Assembly: GCA_035705295.1 (NCBI GenBank)
Contig: DASSWG010000164.1
Coordinates: forward strand, 1-64,000
Direction of reading: 5' to 3'
Source: DASSWG01 sp035705295
GTDB lineage: Bacteria > Bacteroidota > Bacteroidia > Flavobacteriales > Flavobacteriaceae
DNA: 64,000 nt
Position 1 is the first letter of the stretch, and the number at the start of each line of letters is the position of its first letter. A program made the position numbers and the translations under genes. The notes beneath the pieces were generated by a model. The model was not told the origin of the DNA. It ran no database searches and was given only the letters and a program-made list of their open reading frames with translations. This document shows, piece after piece, positions 24,548-33,728 of the stretch.

Positions 24548-25747
24548 ATGAGCAAACCATCCACCCCTTTCAGTCAAGCAGAATTGTTGCCCCAAGAGGA
24601 AATGTTGGAAATTGAACGGGCCAAAGGGGCATTGTTCATTGGTTTGCCCAAGGAAACTTCGTACCAGGAAAAACGCGTGTGCCTGACCCCCGACGCGGTG
24701 GCGGCCATCACCGCCCACGGACACCGCGTATTGATCGAAAGCAAGGCCGGCGAAGGCGCAAAATTCAGCGACCACGAATACAGCGAAGCGGGCGCGGAAA
24801 TCACCAAAGACGCCAAAAAAATATTTTCTTGCCCCATCGTGTTGAAAGTGGAGCCGCCCTCCTTGAAAGAGTTGGAAATCATACACCCGCAAACCACCTT
24901 GATTTCCGCATTGCAACTCAAAACCCAATCCAAAATTTATTTCCAGAAATTGGCGGAAAAACGCATCACGGCCCTGGCTTTTGAATTCATCCGCGATGAC
25001 GATGGCAGCTATCCCGCCGTGCGGGCTTTGAGCGAAATTGCAGGTACCGCCGCCGTTTTGATCGCCTCCGAACTTTTATCAAACCCCTCCAAAGGTTATG
25101 GGGTGATGTTCGGAAACATCAGTGGGGTCCCTCCTATCGAAGTCGTAATTTTGGGCGCGGGAACCGCCGGCGAATTTGCCGCACGATCCGCTATTGGATT
25201 GGGTGCAAATCTGAAAATTTTCGATAATTCGTTAACAAAATTACGAACCATTCAAACCAATTTGGGGCGGCCTTTGCACACCTCTACCGTGCAGCCCAAA
25301 CATTTGCTCAAAGCATTGAAACGCGCCGATGTGGTCATTGGTGCCGTTCGTGGAAAAGACCGCTCCCCCATTTTGGTTACGGAAAATATGGTAAGGCACA
25401 TGAAAAAAGGCGCGGTCATTATCGATGTGAGCATCGATATGGGCGGTTGTGTGGAAACCAGTGAAATCACCAGCCACGATTCGCCCACCATTCTCAAGCA
25501 CAATGTCGTGCATTATGGCGTCCCCAACATTCCGTCGCGCTATGCACGGACTTCTTCCATTTCCATCAGCAATATTTTTACGCCCTATTTGTTGCACATT
25601 GGTGAAGAAGGCGGATTGGAAAACACGCTTCGATATGACAAAGGTTTGCGAAATGGTTTGTACTTTTACCACGGAATTTTGACCAAAAAATCCATTGCCG
25701 ATTGGTTCGATTTGACCCACCGCGATATCAACCTTTTGATTTTTTAA
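24548..25747 (+). CDS. ald: Alanine dehydrogenase
   Basis: A 399-residue NAD-dependent enzyme interconverting alanine and pyruvate plus ammonia. IGLPKETSYQEKRVCLTPDAV is the N-terminal substrate domain with the catalytic Lys, and VVILGAGTAGEFAARSAIGLGA is the NAD-binding Rossmann motif. MGGCVETS and HYGVPNIPSRYARTSS complete the family pattern. The N-terminus is about 28 residues longer than in classical Ald. Confidence 0.92.
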   Translation: MSKPSTPFSQAELLPQEEMLEIERAKGALFIGLPKETSYQEKRVCLTPDAVAAITAHGHRVLIESKAGEGAKFSDHEYSEAGAEITKDAKKIFSCPIVLKVEPPSLKELEIIHPQTTLISALQLKTQSKIYFQKLAEKRITALAFEFIRDDDGSYPAVRALSEIAGTAAVLIASELLSNPSKGYGVMFGNISGVPPIEVVILGAGTAGEFAARSAIGLGANLKIFDNSLTKLRTIQTNLGRPLHTSTVQPKHLLKALKRADVVIGAVRGKDRSPILVTENMVRHMKKGAVIIDVSIDMGGCVETSEITSHDSPTILKHNVVHYGVPNIPSRYARTSSISISNIFTPYLLHIGEEGGLENTLRYDKGLRNGLYFYHGILTKKSIADWFDLTHRDINLLIF

Positions 25748-25762
25748 AGCTTGAAACCTTAA

Positions 25763-26140
25763 ATGAAACAATCCCATCGTTTTATATATTATTTTAGCGG
25801 CTTTGCCATTGGCATTGTGTTTTTGATTTTTTTTTTCAGCGGAAAAAAGACCTCCTGTGCCTATGGCCCGGATGCGCGGACGTTGAAAAGTATTCGCATC
25901 AAAAAAAAGGCTTATAGTGAGCAGGCAAACGCTTTTTTTGCAGAACATCGGATCGATAGTACGAGTGTGCAACATATTTTGAAAACCGGCGATGTGGATT
26001 TTGGGAAAAGCCTCACGCACAAAGATTCGTGCAATGTGTATTTCGTATATGGCGATTATAAGGGCCAAATACTCGAACTGCAAATTGAACGTTGCGACAG
26101 TATCGCCACGATCCAAAAAATCCATGCCCTCAAAAAATAG
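25763..26140 (+). CDS. DUF4258 family membrane-anchored protein
   Basis: A 125-residue protein with one N-terminal helix (about 9-26) and a soluble domain. The pairing VQHILKTGDVDFGKSL, then CNVYFVYGDYKGQILELQIERC, matches the DUF4258 pattern, although the usual histidine start is changed. It begins 15 bases after ald, likely the same transcript. No function is known. Confidence 0.7.
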   Translation: MKQSHRFIYYFSGFAIGIVFLIFFFSGKKTSCAYGPDARTLKSIRIKKKAYSEQANAFFAEHRIDSTSVQHILKTGDVDFGKSLTHKDSCNVYFVYGDYKGQILELQIERCDSIATIQKIHALKK

Positions 26141-26241
26141 ATTTTTGCTTTTCAAAAAAATTCGTATTTTTCATTTTGAGAATAACAATTTTTGCATGTT
26201 ATTTACTTGCTTTTAAAAAATGAAAATCCCCTTTCCAAAAA

Positions 26242-26547
26242 ATGAAAAGAGTAATTGTTGATTTCAAAAAATTGACCCCCGAAATGCTGGGAATGTTGGT
26301 CGAAAAATATCCAGACGGGTACGATGACAAGCACATTATTTCCTTTAAAAACGCCAAAAACGAAACCGTCGATGCGGTGGAAGTGCGCACCGAAGATTGC
26401 ATCTACCTAATAAAAGTGAGCACCCGATTGGAAACCACCATGGCCAATTACGATGAAGATGATTATGACGAGGATGAATTGAATTTTCCCATTGTGGACC
26501 TGCCAGAAAACAGTGGTGATGAGGAAGAGGTAGATGAAGAAGAATAA
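26242..26547 (+). CDS. Small acidic-tailed conserved hypothetical protein
   Basis: A 101-residue cytosolic protein. Residues 1-65 look folded (VIVDFKKLTPEMLGMLVEKYPDGYDD, then VDAVEVRTEDCIYLIKVS); residues 69-101 are a strongly acidic, probably disordered tail with runs of Asp and Glu. It is flanked by a shared bidirectional terminator on the right. I do not recognise a domain. Confidence 0.75.
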   Translation: MKRVIVDFKKLTPEMLGMLVEKYPDGYDDKHIISFKNAKNETVDAVEVRTEDCIYLIKVSTRLETTMANYDEDDYDEDELNFPIVDLPENSGDEEEVDEEE

Positions 26548-26572
26548 ATTCGGCAACGGGTAAAGAATCTCC

Positions 26573-26619
26573 AAATCCCAAATCCCAAATCCCAAACCTG
26601 TTCGATGACAGGCGGGTTT
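26573..26619. repeat. Triple AAATCCC repeat with adjoining palindrome
   Basis: Three consecutive CCAAATC units run directly into AAACCTGttcgatgaCAGGcgGGTTT, an imperfect palindrome whose CCTGT...ACAGG core is close to the family seen in uvrA and the pseudo-M1 gene. Confidence 0.55.
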
Positions 26620-26620
26620 C

Positions 26621-26664
26621 AAAAAAACACCCCGAACTTCTCACGAAATTCGGGGTGTTTTTTT
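26621..26664. terminator. Bidirectional terminator between convergent genes
   Basis: AAACACCCCGAA and TTCGGGGTGTTT are perfect complements flanked by A and T runs, with a 12-base loop. It serves the rightward acidic-tailed gene and the leftward ompA-like gene. Confidence 0.88.
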
Positions 26665-26698
26665 AATGCAGCTTTCTGTAATTCAGAAAGTTGATCTT

Positions 26699-27619
26699 TT
26701 AGTTTCTGCCTTCGGGTTCTTCACCAGTATCGGCGGGTTTGCTGATGTCGGTTTTAATGTCTTCGTTCAACATTTTTTCCGAAGCGGCAGCTGCTTTTTT
26801 CATTCCCTCTTCGATCATTCCGTAGAATTGACCGAGTTCAGGCAAAATCACGATGCGCGTCCTTCGGTTCCTGGCCCGGCCTTCTGAAGTTGAATTGGAA
26901 GCGATCGGAATATATTCGCCCCTTCCGGCCGCAGTCATCCGCGATGGTGGAACGCCAAAATCTTCCTGTAAAATCCGTACGATGGAAGTTGCACGGTGAA
27001 CGCTCAAATCCCAATTGTCTTCCAAACAGCTGTTGTGGATCGGCACATTATCGGTGTGGCCTTCGACCATAAATTCAAAATCGGGTTTCGCTTTTACCAC
27101 TTTTGCCACTTTTGCCAACACTTCGCGTGCGCGGTCAGTGACTTTGTAGCTACCGCTTTTGAAAAGCAATTTATCCGAAATGGAAACAAACACCACTCCT
27201 TTTTCCACGCTGATTTGAATATCATCACCGGATAAGGTTCCCAAAGCGCCTTTCAAGCTGGTCACCAAAGCCAAAGTAACGCTGTCCTTTTTGTTCAAGG
27301 CCTCGTGCAAAGCTTGAATTTTCAAATCTTTCTCTTGAATACGTTTCAAGGATTGGTTCAAGTTTTCGGCTGCTTTTTGCGATAAAGTAGCCAAATTTCC
27401 TTGGGTCATCAACAAAGCAGAGTTGGTGTTTTCCAATGTGCGTATTTGCGTTGCCATCGATTCTTTTTCTTGTTCGCAAATTCTCAGCTTCGTGGTACAG
27501 TCGTCCAACAAACTTTGGGTTTCTTGCTGCTTGGCCTCCAATGCGGCGTACTTTTTTTGAGATACGCATGATGACAAGAGAATTGCCAAAGTAGCGGAAA
27601 ATACTACGATTTTTTTCAT
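26699..27619 (-). CDS. OmpA-family lipoprotein with coiled coil
   Basis: A 306-residue envelope protein. Signal peptide with lipobox LSSC (Cys18), a coiled coil of about 100 residues (YAALEAKQQETQSLLDDC and on), and a C-terminal OmpA domain with the peptidoglycan-binding signature VEGHTDNVPI and GRARNRRTRIVI. It should tie the outer membrane to peptidoglycan. The frame is open upstream to 27694, but the lipoprotein signal fixes the start at 27619. Its C-terminus extends about 40 residues past the domain, rich in Lys, Ala and acids. Confidence 0.9.
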   Translation of the reverse strand: MKKIVVFSATLAILLSSCVSQKKYAALEAKQQETQSLLDDCTTKLRICEQEKESMATQIRTLENTNSALLMTQGNLATLSQKAAENLNQSLKRIQEKDLKIQALHEALNKKDSVTLALVTSLKGALGTLSGDDIQISVEKGVVFVSISDKLLFKSGSYKVTDRAREVLAKVAKVVKAKPDFEFMVEGHTDNVPIHNSCLEDNWDLSVHRATSIVRILQEDFGVPPSRMTAAGRGEYIPIASNSTSEGRARNRRTRIVILPELGQFYGMIEEGMKKAAAASEKMLNEDIKTDISKPADTGEEPEGRN

Positions 27620-27702
27620 GATAATTTTTGTTTTGTTTGTATTTATGAACTCCAAAACTACTAAAAATGCCCCGTCATTATTCCGTATTAACAAGAATTT
27701 AG

Positions 27703-28704
27703 CTAAACGCGGAACAGTTCGGCATAGGTTTTTTTGTCTTGGACATAGTAATGGTAAACCACCGAAAAAATAGGCAGTTTAATCTTTTTCTTGGGAAGGC
27801 CTTTCCTTTTTTTTAACATTTTTCGAAGATTTCTCCAAAAACTGAAATGGGCCGACACGATCGCCCAAGTGTGTTTTGGTTTTAGTTGGATTAGAAAATG
27901 GATTCCTGCTACCCCATCCAAAACCAAACGGATTGCAACAAAAACCCACCACTTTTTTTCTGCGAAATTTTTCACCAAATTGAACAATGAGTTTCGAAAA
28001 TTATAATACGTTTTTCGCGCATCCGTATTTTTCAAGGTTGCCCCGCCGACATGGTAAACCGTGCTTTTCGGGGTATATTTTATTTGATAACCGAAATTCC
28101 GGATTCGCCAGCAAAGGTCAATCTCCTCTTGGTGCGCAAAATAAGCTTCGTCCAACTTTCCCACCTCTTCGAACACTTTCTTTCGGATTGCCAAACAAGC
28201 GCCACTGGCCCAAAAAATTTCGATTTCGTCGTTGTATTGACCTTCGTCTTTTTCCACCGTATCAAAAATACGCCCACGGCAAAACGGATAGCCCAATTGA
28301 TCGATAAATCCGCCCGCGGCACCGGCATACTCGAAATATTCTTTGTTTTTATAATCCAAAATTTTAGGTTGTACAGCAGCGGTGTTCGGCTGTTTTTCGA
28401 AGCAATCAACAATGGGCGCCAACCAATTCGAAGTAACTTCCACATCGCTGTTCAGCAGAATAAGAATTTCTTCTTCCAAATGGGAAAGCGCATCATTATA
28501 ACCTTTTGCGTATCCACCATTTTCGTTATTTTGAAGAATAGTTATTTCGGGAAAATTCTCCTTTAAAAAATCCACGGAATCGTCGGTGGAGGCGTTGTCG
28601 GCCACATAAATATTGGCTTTTTTGGAATGGGAAACAACCGAAGGCAAAAATTTTTCGAGCAAATTTTTTCCATTCCAATTCAATATGACGACGGCTGTTT
28701 TCAA
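27703..28704 (-). CDS. Glycosyltransferase family 2
   Basis: A 333-residue GT-A fold enzyme. VVILNWNGKNLLEKFLPSV opens the nucleotide-sugar domain, LLNSDVEV carries the DxD-like motif, and ASGACLAIRKKVFEEVGKLDEAYFAHQEEIDLCWR is the acceptor-side signature with the ED-like base. The C-terminal 100 residues are basic with possible membrane-associated helices. The rhamnosyl/dTDP-sugar-like subgroup is likely, acting on a surface polysaccharide; donor and acceptor are not determined. Confidence 0.85.
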   Translation of the reverse strand: MKTAVVILNWNGKNLLEKFLPSVVSHSKKANIYVADNASTDDSVDFLKENFPEITILQNNENGGYAKGYNDALSHLEEEILILLNSDVEVTSNWLAPIVDCFEKQPNTAAVQPKILDYKNKEYFEYAGAAGGFIDQLGYPFCRGRIFDTVEKDEGQYNDEIEIFWASGACLAIRKKVFEEVGKLDEAYFAHQEEIDLCWRIRNFGYQIKYTPKSTVYHVGGATLKNTDARKTYYNFRNSLFNLVKNFAEKKWWVFVAIRLVLDGVAGIHFLIQLKPKHTWAIVSAHFSFWRNLRKMLKKRKGLPKKKIKLPIFSVVYHYYVQDKKTYAELFRV

Positions 28705-28844
28705 GGAAACAAAGTTACAAAGCTTCTGTCAGTAAAGAAATTTTTAGATGATCAAAATTAAAATGCTAAAAACCAGTAAGTTTGTGGTTAATCTGCTGAT
28801 CGATAAAAAACAAGTCAATCGAAGAATTTCTTGTTTTCAGTATT

Positions 28845-28852
28845 TATATTTG
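28845..28852 (+). promoter_or_regulatory. -7 box of proline dehydrogenase gene (TATATTTG)
   Basis: An exact TAnnTTTG 27 bases before the ATG at 28880; no good -33 TTTG is at standard spacing. The 175-base gap to the divergent glycosyltransferase holds nothing else. Confidence 0.6.
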
Positions 28853-28879
28853 CCCGCAAATTATTTAGATTAAAAGGCT

Positions 28880-30070
28880 ATGATCACAAAAATTTTCAAC
28901 AATACCAAACGGGCGTTCTCATTGAAATCAAAAGAAGAACTCAACCAATCCTTGTATATTTTCGAGTTGTTGAACCGCCCTTTTTTGGTGAAAATCGGTA
29001 CGTGGTTCACGAATTGGGCATTAAAAATAAATCTTCCGGTGGAAGGAATTATCAAGAAAACCATTTTCAAACAGTTTTGTGGTGGCATTTCCGAAGAAGA
29101 TTGCCTACCGGTGATCGAAAAAATGTACACCAAAAACCTGCACAGCGTGTTGGATTATTCCACGGAAGGAAAAGAAGAAGAAGCAGAATTCGATGCGGCT
29201 TTGCGGAAAAAAATCGACATTTTAAAATTTGCTGCCACGCGAAAAGAAATACCCTTTGCTGTTTTCAAACCTACCGGAATTGGGCGTTTTGAAATATGGG
29301 AAAAAGTATCGGCCAATGAAAAATTGACCCCCGAAGAAACCGGGGAATGGGAAAGGATCAAAGCACGGGTGAACAAAATTTGCAAAGCGGCTTTCGAAGC
29401 AAAGACATGTTTGTTGGCAGACGCCGAAGAATCGTGGATGCAAACCGCCGCGGATGATTTGTTGGAAGAAATGATGATGAAATACAACCAAGAAACGGTT
29501 TACATTTACAACACCTTGCAATGCTATCGTTGGGACCGGTTGCAATACATCAAAAACCTGCATGTGCGCGCCCAAAACCGGAATTTTAAAATAGGGGCAA
29601 AAATTGTGCGCGGTGCCTATATGGAAAAGGAAAATGCCCGGGCCGAAAAACTCGGTTACCCCACCCCAATTTGCGAAGACAAAGAAGCCACCGATGTGAA
29701 TTTCAATGCGGTTTTGTCGTATGCATTGCAAAACATCGAGGACATTAATTTGTACATCGGAACGCACAACGAGGTCAGCACGTATTTGACCATGCAATTG
29801 ATGGAAGAAAAAGGTTTTGGGAAAAACGATCCGCGCATTTGGTTCAGTCAACTCTACGGAATGAGCGACCATATCAGTTTCAATTTGGCGCTGAATGGCT
29901 ACAATTCCGCAAAATTGGTCCCTTTTGGACCGGTCGAAGAAGTGGTTCCTTATTTGATCCGCCGCGCACAGGAAAATACTTCTGTGAAAGGGCAAACCGG
30001 TCGGGAATTGGCACTGCTTCGCGAAGAAAAACAGCGCAGGGAAGGAAGTTTTGTGAAACGGGTGAAATAA
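28880..30070 (+). CDS. Proline dehydrogenase
   Basis: A 396-residue flavoenzyme oxidising proline to pyrroline-5-carboxylate, feeding electrons to the membrane quinone pool. The TIM-barrel blocks LLADAEESWMQ, NTLQCYRW, AKIVRGAYMEKENARAEKLGYPTPI, YIGTHNE and VPFGPVEEVVPYLIRRAQENTS match the monofunctional family. It lacks the P5C dehydrogenase half of PutA. In relatives it often neighbours aroB; here the two are 23 kb apart. Confidence 0.92.
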   Translation: MITKIFNNTKRAFSLKSKEELNQSLYIFELLNRPFLVKIGTWFTNWALKINLPVEGIIKKTIFKQFCGGISEEDCLPVIEKMYTKNLHSVLDYSTEGKEEEAEFDAALRKKIDILKFAATRKEIPFAVFKPTGIGRFEIWEKVSANEKLTPEETGEWERIKARVNKICKAAFEAKTCLLADAEESWMQTAADDLLEEMMMKYNQETVYIYNTLQCYRWDRLQYIKNLHVRAQNRNFKIGAKIVRGAYMEKENARAEKLGYPTPICEDKEATDVNFNAVLSYALQNIEDINLYIGTHNEVSTYLTMQLMEEKGFGKNDPRIWFSQLYGMSDHISFNLALNGYNSAKLVPFGPVEEVVPYLIRRAQENTSVKGQTGRELALLREEKQRREGSFVKRVK

Positions 30071-30073
30071 ATT

Positions 30074-30091
30074 TTGAATTCAGAATTCAGA
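30074..30091. repeat. Short GAATTCA tandem between convergent genes
   Basis: TGAATTCAGAATTCAG, two units of GAATTCA, lies between the proline dehydrogenase stop and the DUF58 gene end. A TTTTTTC run follows. Confidence 0.35.
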
Positions 30092-30103
30092 TTTTTTCTG
30101 CAA

Positions 30104-31453
30104 TTAGAACATTCCCCGCTTTTTGATTTCCAAATATTTATTGATGGTATTGATGGTCAAATTTTTGGGCTCCGTCAATATGGTTTGAATTCCGTGTTTC
30201 TGCAGTTCGTTCACCATCATTTTTTTGTCGTAACTGAATTGCGATGCAATGGTTTGTTCATAAATTTCCGGAATGCTCTCCGATTTGTTTTCCGCCAATT
30301 TTTTCAATTCGGTATTTTCAAAAAAGATGACCACCAACATGTGTTTTTTTGCAACTGCTCGCAAATAGGGAAGTTGCCGCTGAAGTGAAGAAATATGTTC
30401 AAAATTCGTGTAGAGCAGCAACAAACTGCGTTGCGAAATTTGACGTTTCACTTGCGCGTGCAACAAACCAAAATCACTGTCCAAGAATCGGGTATCGATT
30501 TTGTAGAGCGCATTCAAAATTTGATTCAGATGGCTTTTCTTTCCATTGGCCGACAAAAATTGATCGATTTTGTTTGAAAAGGCCAACATTCCGACTTTGT
30601 CGTTTTTTTTCAGCGCAATATTGCTGAACGCCAAACTGCTGTTGATGGCATAATCCAACAATTTCAAGCCTTCAAAAGGCATTTTCATCACGCGGCCTGT
30701 ATCGATTAGCGAATAGACCGGCTGAGCTTTTTCGTCCTGAAATTGGTTCACCATCAAATTTCCATGTTTTGCAGTGGCTTTCCAGTTCAAGGTCCGAACA
30801 TCGTCGCCGACCACGTAATCTTTGATCTGCTCAAATTCCATGGTGTGGCCGATACGCCTGATTTTTTTCAACCCCTGTTGGGAGATCCGGTTGTCGATCG
30901 ACAGGAAGTCGTACTTTTTCATTTGAACGAACGAAGGGAAAACCTTCACCATTTGCCGATCGGCGAATTGAAACCTTCTTTTCACCAATTTTAAACGGGT
31001 GGAAACATAACAATTAACTTTTCCGAAGAAATATTCGCCACGTTCCACGGGCCGCAAACTGTATTCGAAAGTGGCATTGGTTTTTTGTGGAATTTCCTGC
31101 TGATGGAAAAAATCCCTTTTTTGAAATTGTACCGGAAGTTCATCGATTACCTCCAAATGAATTTTGAAAGGATACTGGTTTTCAAAAAAAAGCCTCACCG
31201 GATTTGCATCACTGTTGGAAAATTTTTCAGGCAAATTTCGCTGGGCGGAAAACCGATCTTTTTTGTAAAGCGCAATGATTTCAGAAAATACGAGCAATGC
31301 AAACACAAAAACCACCAACCACAAATAGGGGTAAATCATCGGAACCCAAAACGAAATCAAAAACAACAAGGCAACACCGAACAATACATAAAAAAAGCGT
31401 TCGTGCAGGTAGAGGGATTTAAAAAATCGAAAAGATGTTTTTAAAAATTTCAT
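30104..31453 (-). CDS. DUF58 domain protein
   Basis: A 449-residue membrane-anchored protein. Two helices lie near 20-60; the DUF58 signature DYVVGDDVRTLNWKATAKHGNLMV is near 220, and the C-terminal part has a von Willebrand A-like core starting at VYSLIDTGRVMKMPFEG. DUF58 proteins are standard partners of MoxR ATPases. It is the last gene of a leftward operon of six. Confidence 0.88.
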   Translation of the reverse strand: MKFLKTSFRFFKSLYLHERFFYVLFGVALLFLISFWVPMIYPYLWLVVFVFALLVFSEIIALYKKDRFSAQRNLPEKFSNSDANPVRLFFENQYPFKIHLEVIDELPVQFQKRDFFHQQEIPQKTNATFEYSLRPVERGEYFFGKVNCYVSTRLKLVKRRFQFADRQMVKVFPSFVQMKKYDFLSIDNRISQQGLKKIRRIGHTMEFEQIKDYVVGDDVRTLNWKATAKHGNLMVNQFQDEKAQPVYSLIDTGRVMKMPFEGLKLLDYAINSSLAFSNIALKKNDKVGMLAFSNKIDQFLSANGKKSHLNQILNALYKIDTRFLDSDFGLLHAQVKRQISQRSLLLLYTNFEHISSLQRQLPYLRAVAKKHMLVVIFFENTELKKLAENKSESIPEIYEQTIASQFSYDKKMMVNELQKHGIQTILTEPKNLTINTINKYLEIKKRGMF

Positions 31454-31484
31454 TGTTTCTTCTTAACAAATTTGCGATAAAATA

Positions 31485-32492
31485 TCATCGCGGAACTTCC
31501 ACGGATTTCACGATAATTTCGATCACATTTTCCGGGGTCATTCCTTCCATTTCGCGTTCGGGGGTCAAAATAATCCGATGGCGCAATACCGGAACCAAGG
31601 CTTTTTTTACATCTTCGGGCATCACAAAATCACGGCCGTTGATCGCCGCAAAAGCTTTGGAAGCGTTCATTATCGCCAAGGAGGCACGTGGTGAACCGCC
31701 CAAAAACAAATGCGGGTGGTTGCGGGTTTTCACCACAATTTCGGCAATGTATTGAATGATTTTTTCCTCAATGATAATTTGATGGATTTGCGAACGGAAT
31801 TTTTGGAGCAATTCCGGAGAAAGTACCGGTTCTATTTCTTCCAACGGCTTTTTTTCTTTCCGGGCGTGGTGGGTTTTTAGAATTTCCACTTCGCTTTTGA
31901 GCGAAGGATAATCCACTTTCAATTTGAACAAAAACCGGTCGAGTTGGGCTTCGGGCAAGGCGTAGGTTCCTTCTTGTTCAATGGGGTTTTGCGTGGCCAA
32001 CACCATAAATGGCGGTGGCATGTCGTATTGTTTTCCGTCAATGGTGATTTGACGCTCTTCCATCACCTCGAACAAAGCGGCTTGAGTTTTTGCCGGCGCG
32101 CGGTTGATTTCGTCGATTAGTACAATATTGGAAAAAATGGGGCCGGGCTTGAATTCAAACTCGGAATGTTTGGCGTTCAATACGGAGGTTCCCAACACAT
32201 CGCTCGGCATTAAATCGGGGGTGAATTGGATGCGGCTGAAATTGGTTTTGATGGCTTTCGCGAACAGTTTTGCGGTAATGGTTTTGGCAATTCCGGGAAC
32301 GCCTTCGATCAAAACATGGCCGTCCGCCAAAAGAGCCACCAATAATAAATCGATGAATTCTTCCTGGCCCACAATGACTTTTGAAAGTTGGGTTTTTATG
32401 TTTTCCGCAGCGGTTTTTAATTCTTCCAATGGAATGCGACTGTCGAAATGCAAGGCTTGGTTTTCGTCGGTGGGTGGTATTTCGTTTTCCAT
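31485..32492 (-). CDS. MoxR-family AAA+ ATPase
   Basis: A 335-residue chaperone-like ATPase. Walker A GVPGIAKT is at 64-71, Walker B IVLIDEINRAP follows near 107, sensor LATQNPIEQEGTYALPEAQLDRF is complete. I start it at MENEIPPT (32492); the frame opens six codons earlier. It probably remodels or activates membrane-complex clients encoded beside it (family knowledge plus context). Confidence 0.92.
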   Translation of the reverse strand: MENEIPPTDENQALHFDSRIPLEELKTAAENIKTQLSKVIVGQEEFIDLLLVALLADGHVLIEGVPGIAKTITAKLFAKAIKTNFSRIQFTPDLMPSDVLGTSVLNAKHSEFEFKPGPIFSNIVLIDEINRAPAKTQAALFEVMEERQITIDGKQYDMPPPFMVLATQNPIEQEGTYALPEAQLDRFLFKLKVDYPSLKSEVEILKTHHARKEKKPLEEIEPVLSPELLQKFRSQIHQIIIEEKIIQYIAEIVVKTRNHPHLFLGGSPRASLAIMNASKAFAAINGRDFVMPEDVKKALVPVLRHRIILTPEREMEGMTPENVIEIIVKSVEVPR

Positions 32493-32522
32493 AATTCTTG
32501 TTACTTTCAAATATTTTAAATT

Positions 32523-33728
32523 TTATTCTTCCTCTTTAAAATCAGAAATTGATTTATTTAATTTCAACAGTTCGGATTTTTCGAGGTGTTGTTTTTGTTG
32601 AATACTTGCAATATAGCTAAATAAATCGCGGGTTGTTTTTTCGGAATTTCCACTGCGTTCGGACAGGTTTTTCAAAAATTCTTCGTCAATTTCTTGCGTG
32701 TTTATCCGCAGTTTCGTTCGAACGTAATTCAAAAACAACTGAATTTGTTTTTCCGCAATTGCTTTGTGATCGTTGTTTTCCAAATACATTCCCGCGATGG
32801 TGCGTGTAAAATCGTGGGTTTTGTTTTGCAAAGGCGGAACGATTTCAATACTTTTTTGTTTGCGTTTTCCTTCAAATAGCACAAAAAGCACCGCAGCGAT
32901 CAGCACAAAATAATAGGCCCATTTCAGATATTTGTTGCCCAATAAAATGTACAAAGGCGAAGTTTGGAAAACCCCGCCGATTTTGTAGTGCGCATCCCAA
33001 AAAATAGGTTTTTCCGGATCGATGTAGGCCAAGGCTTTTTCGGCATATTCGCGGTTGTTGCCCAACAGCATAAAATAATTGGAAAAAGCCTCGGGAAAAA
33101 GGTGGAGAAAAATTTCGCCTTTTCCGAAAGGTGCTTTGATAAAATTCACCAACGAATCTTCAATGACCGGCTTTTTTGCGAGCAAATCTGAAATTCCCAA
33201 AACGGTTTGCGCGGTAGTGTCGATTTCCAAAAAATAAACCAAATCGGTGTCGTGGGCATAAAAATAGGCCGAATCCGCTTTTAAATTTGGGTTGGTGAAA
33301 TTCAAAATTGGTTGGTATTTCACCGTGTTGTATTTGAAAGCAACCCTGGTCTCCAACTGCAAAGTGTCCAACAAATTTTGCCCCAAATAGGCCGCAGAAA
33401 TATAGACCGTGTTGCCCTTAGCGGCCCAAGCGAGGATTTTCTTCAATTCCGCCTCACCGAAAGCAATAGCATGGTTCAAAAACAAATAGGTGCCGGAAAC
33501 ACTGCTGTCGTTCAAAAACTCGAACGGAGGTTGTTTTACTTTTTGAAAATTTTCGGGATACTTTTTCTGCATGCTTTCATAAAAAACATAGCTCCCTAAC
33601 GGAATTTTGTCCACATGCGCATAACTCGGGTTCCAATTGATGGGTTGTGGCTGACTCGCTTCCAAAAAAACCAATCCCGCCAACAAAAGCAGAAAAACCG
33701 TCAACAATATTTTGTGGTATTTAGACAA
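32523..33728 (-). CDS. DUF4350 domain protein
   Basis: A 401-residue protein with an N-terminal helix (9-25), a periplasmic DUF4350 domain (about 35-255, with LFLNHAIAFGEAELKKILAWAAKGNTVYISA), a second helix near 270-288 (YYFVLIAAVLFVLFE) and a helical cytosolic tail. DUF4350 proteins accompany MoxR/DUF58 genes. Its start overlaps the end of the DUF4129 gene by eight bases. Confidence 0.82.
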   Translation of the reverse strand: MSKYHKILLTVFLLLLAGLVFLEASQPQPINWNPSYAHVDKIPLGSYVFYESMQKKYPENFQKVKQPPFEFLNDSSVSGTYLFLNHAIAFGEAELKKILAWAAKGNTVYISAAYLGQNLLDTLQLETRVAFKYNTVKYQPILNFTNPNLKADSAYFYAHDTDLVYFLEIDTTAQTVLGISDLLAKKPVIEDSLVNFIKAPFGKGEIFLHLFPEAFSNYFMLLGNNREYAEKALAYIDPEKPIFWDAHYKIGGVFQTSPLYILLGNKYLKWAYYFVLIAAVLFVLFEGKRKQKSIEIVPPLQNKTHDFTRTIAGMYLENNDHKAIAEKQIQLFLNYVRTKLRINTQEIDEEFLKNLSERSGNSEKTTRDLFSYIASIQQKQHLEKSELLKLNKSISDFKEEE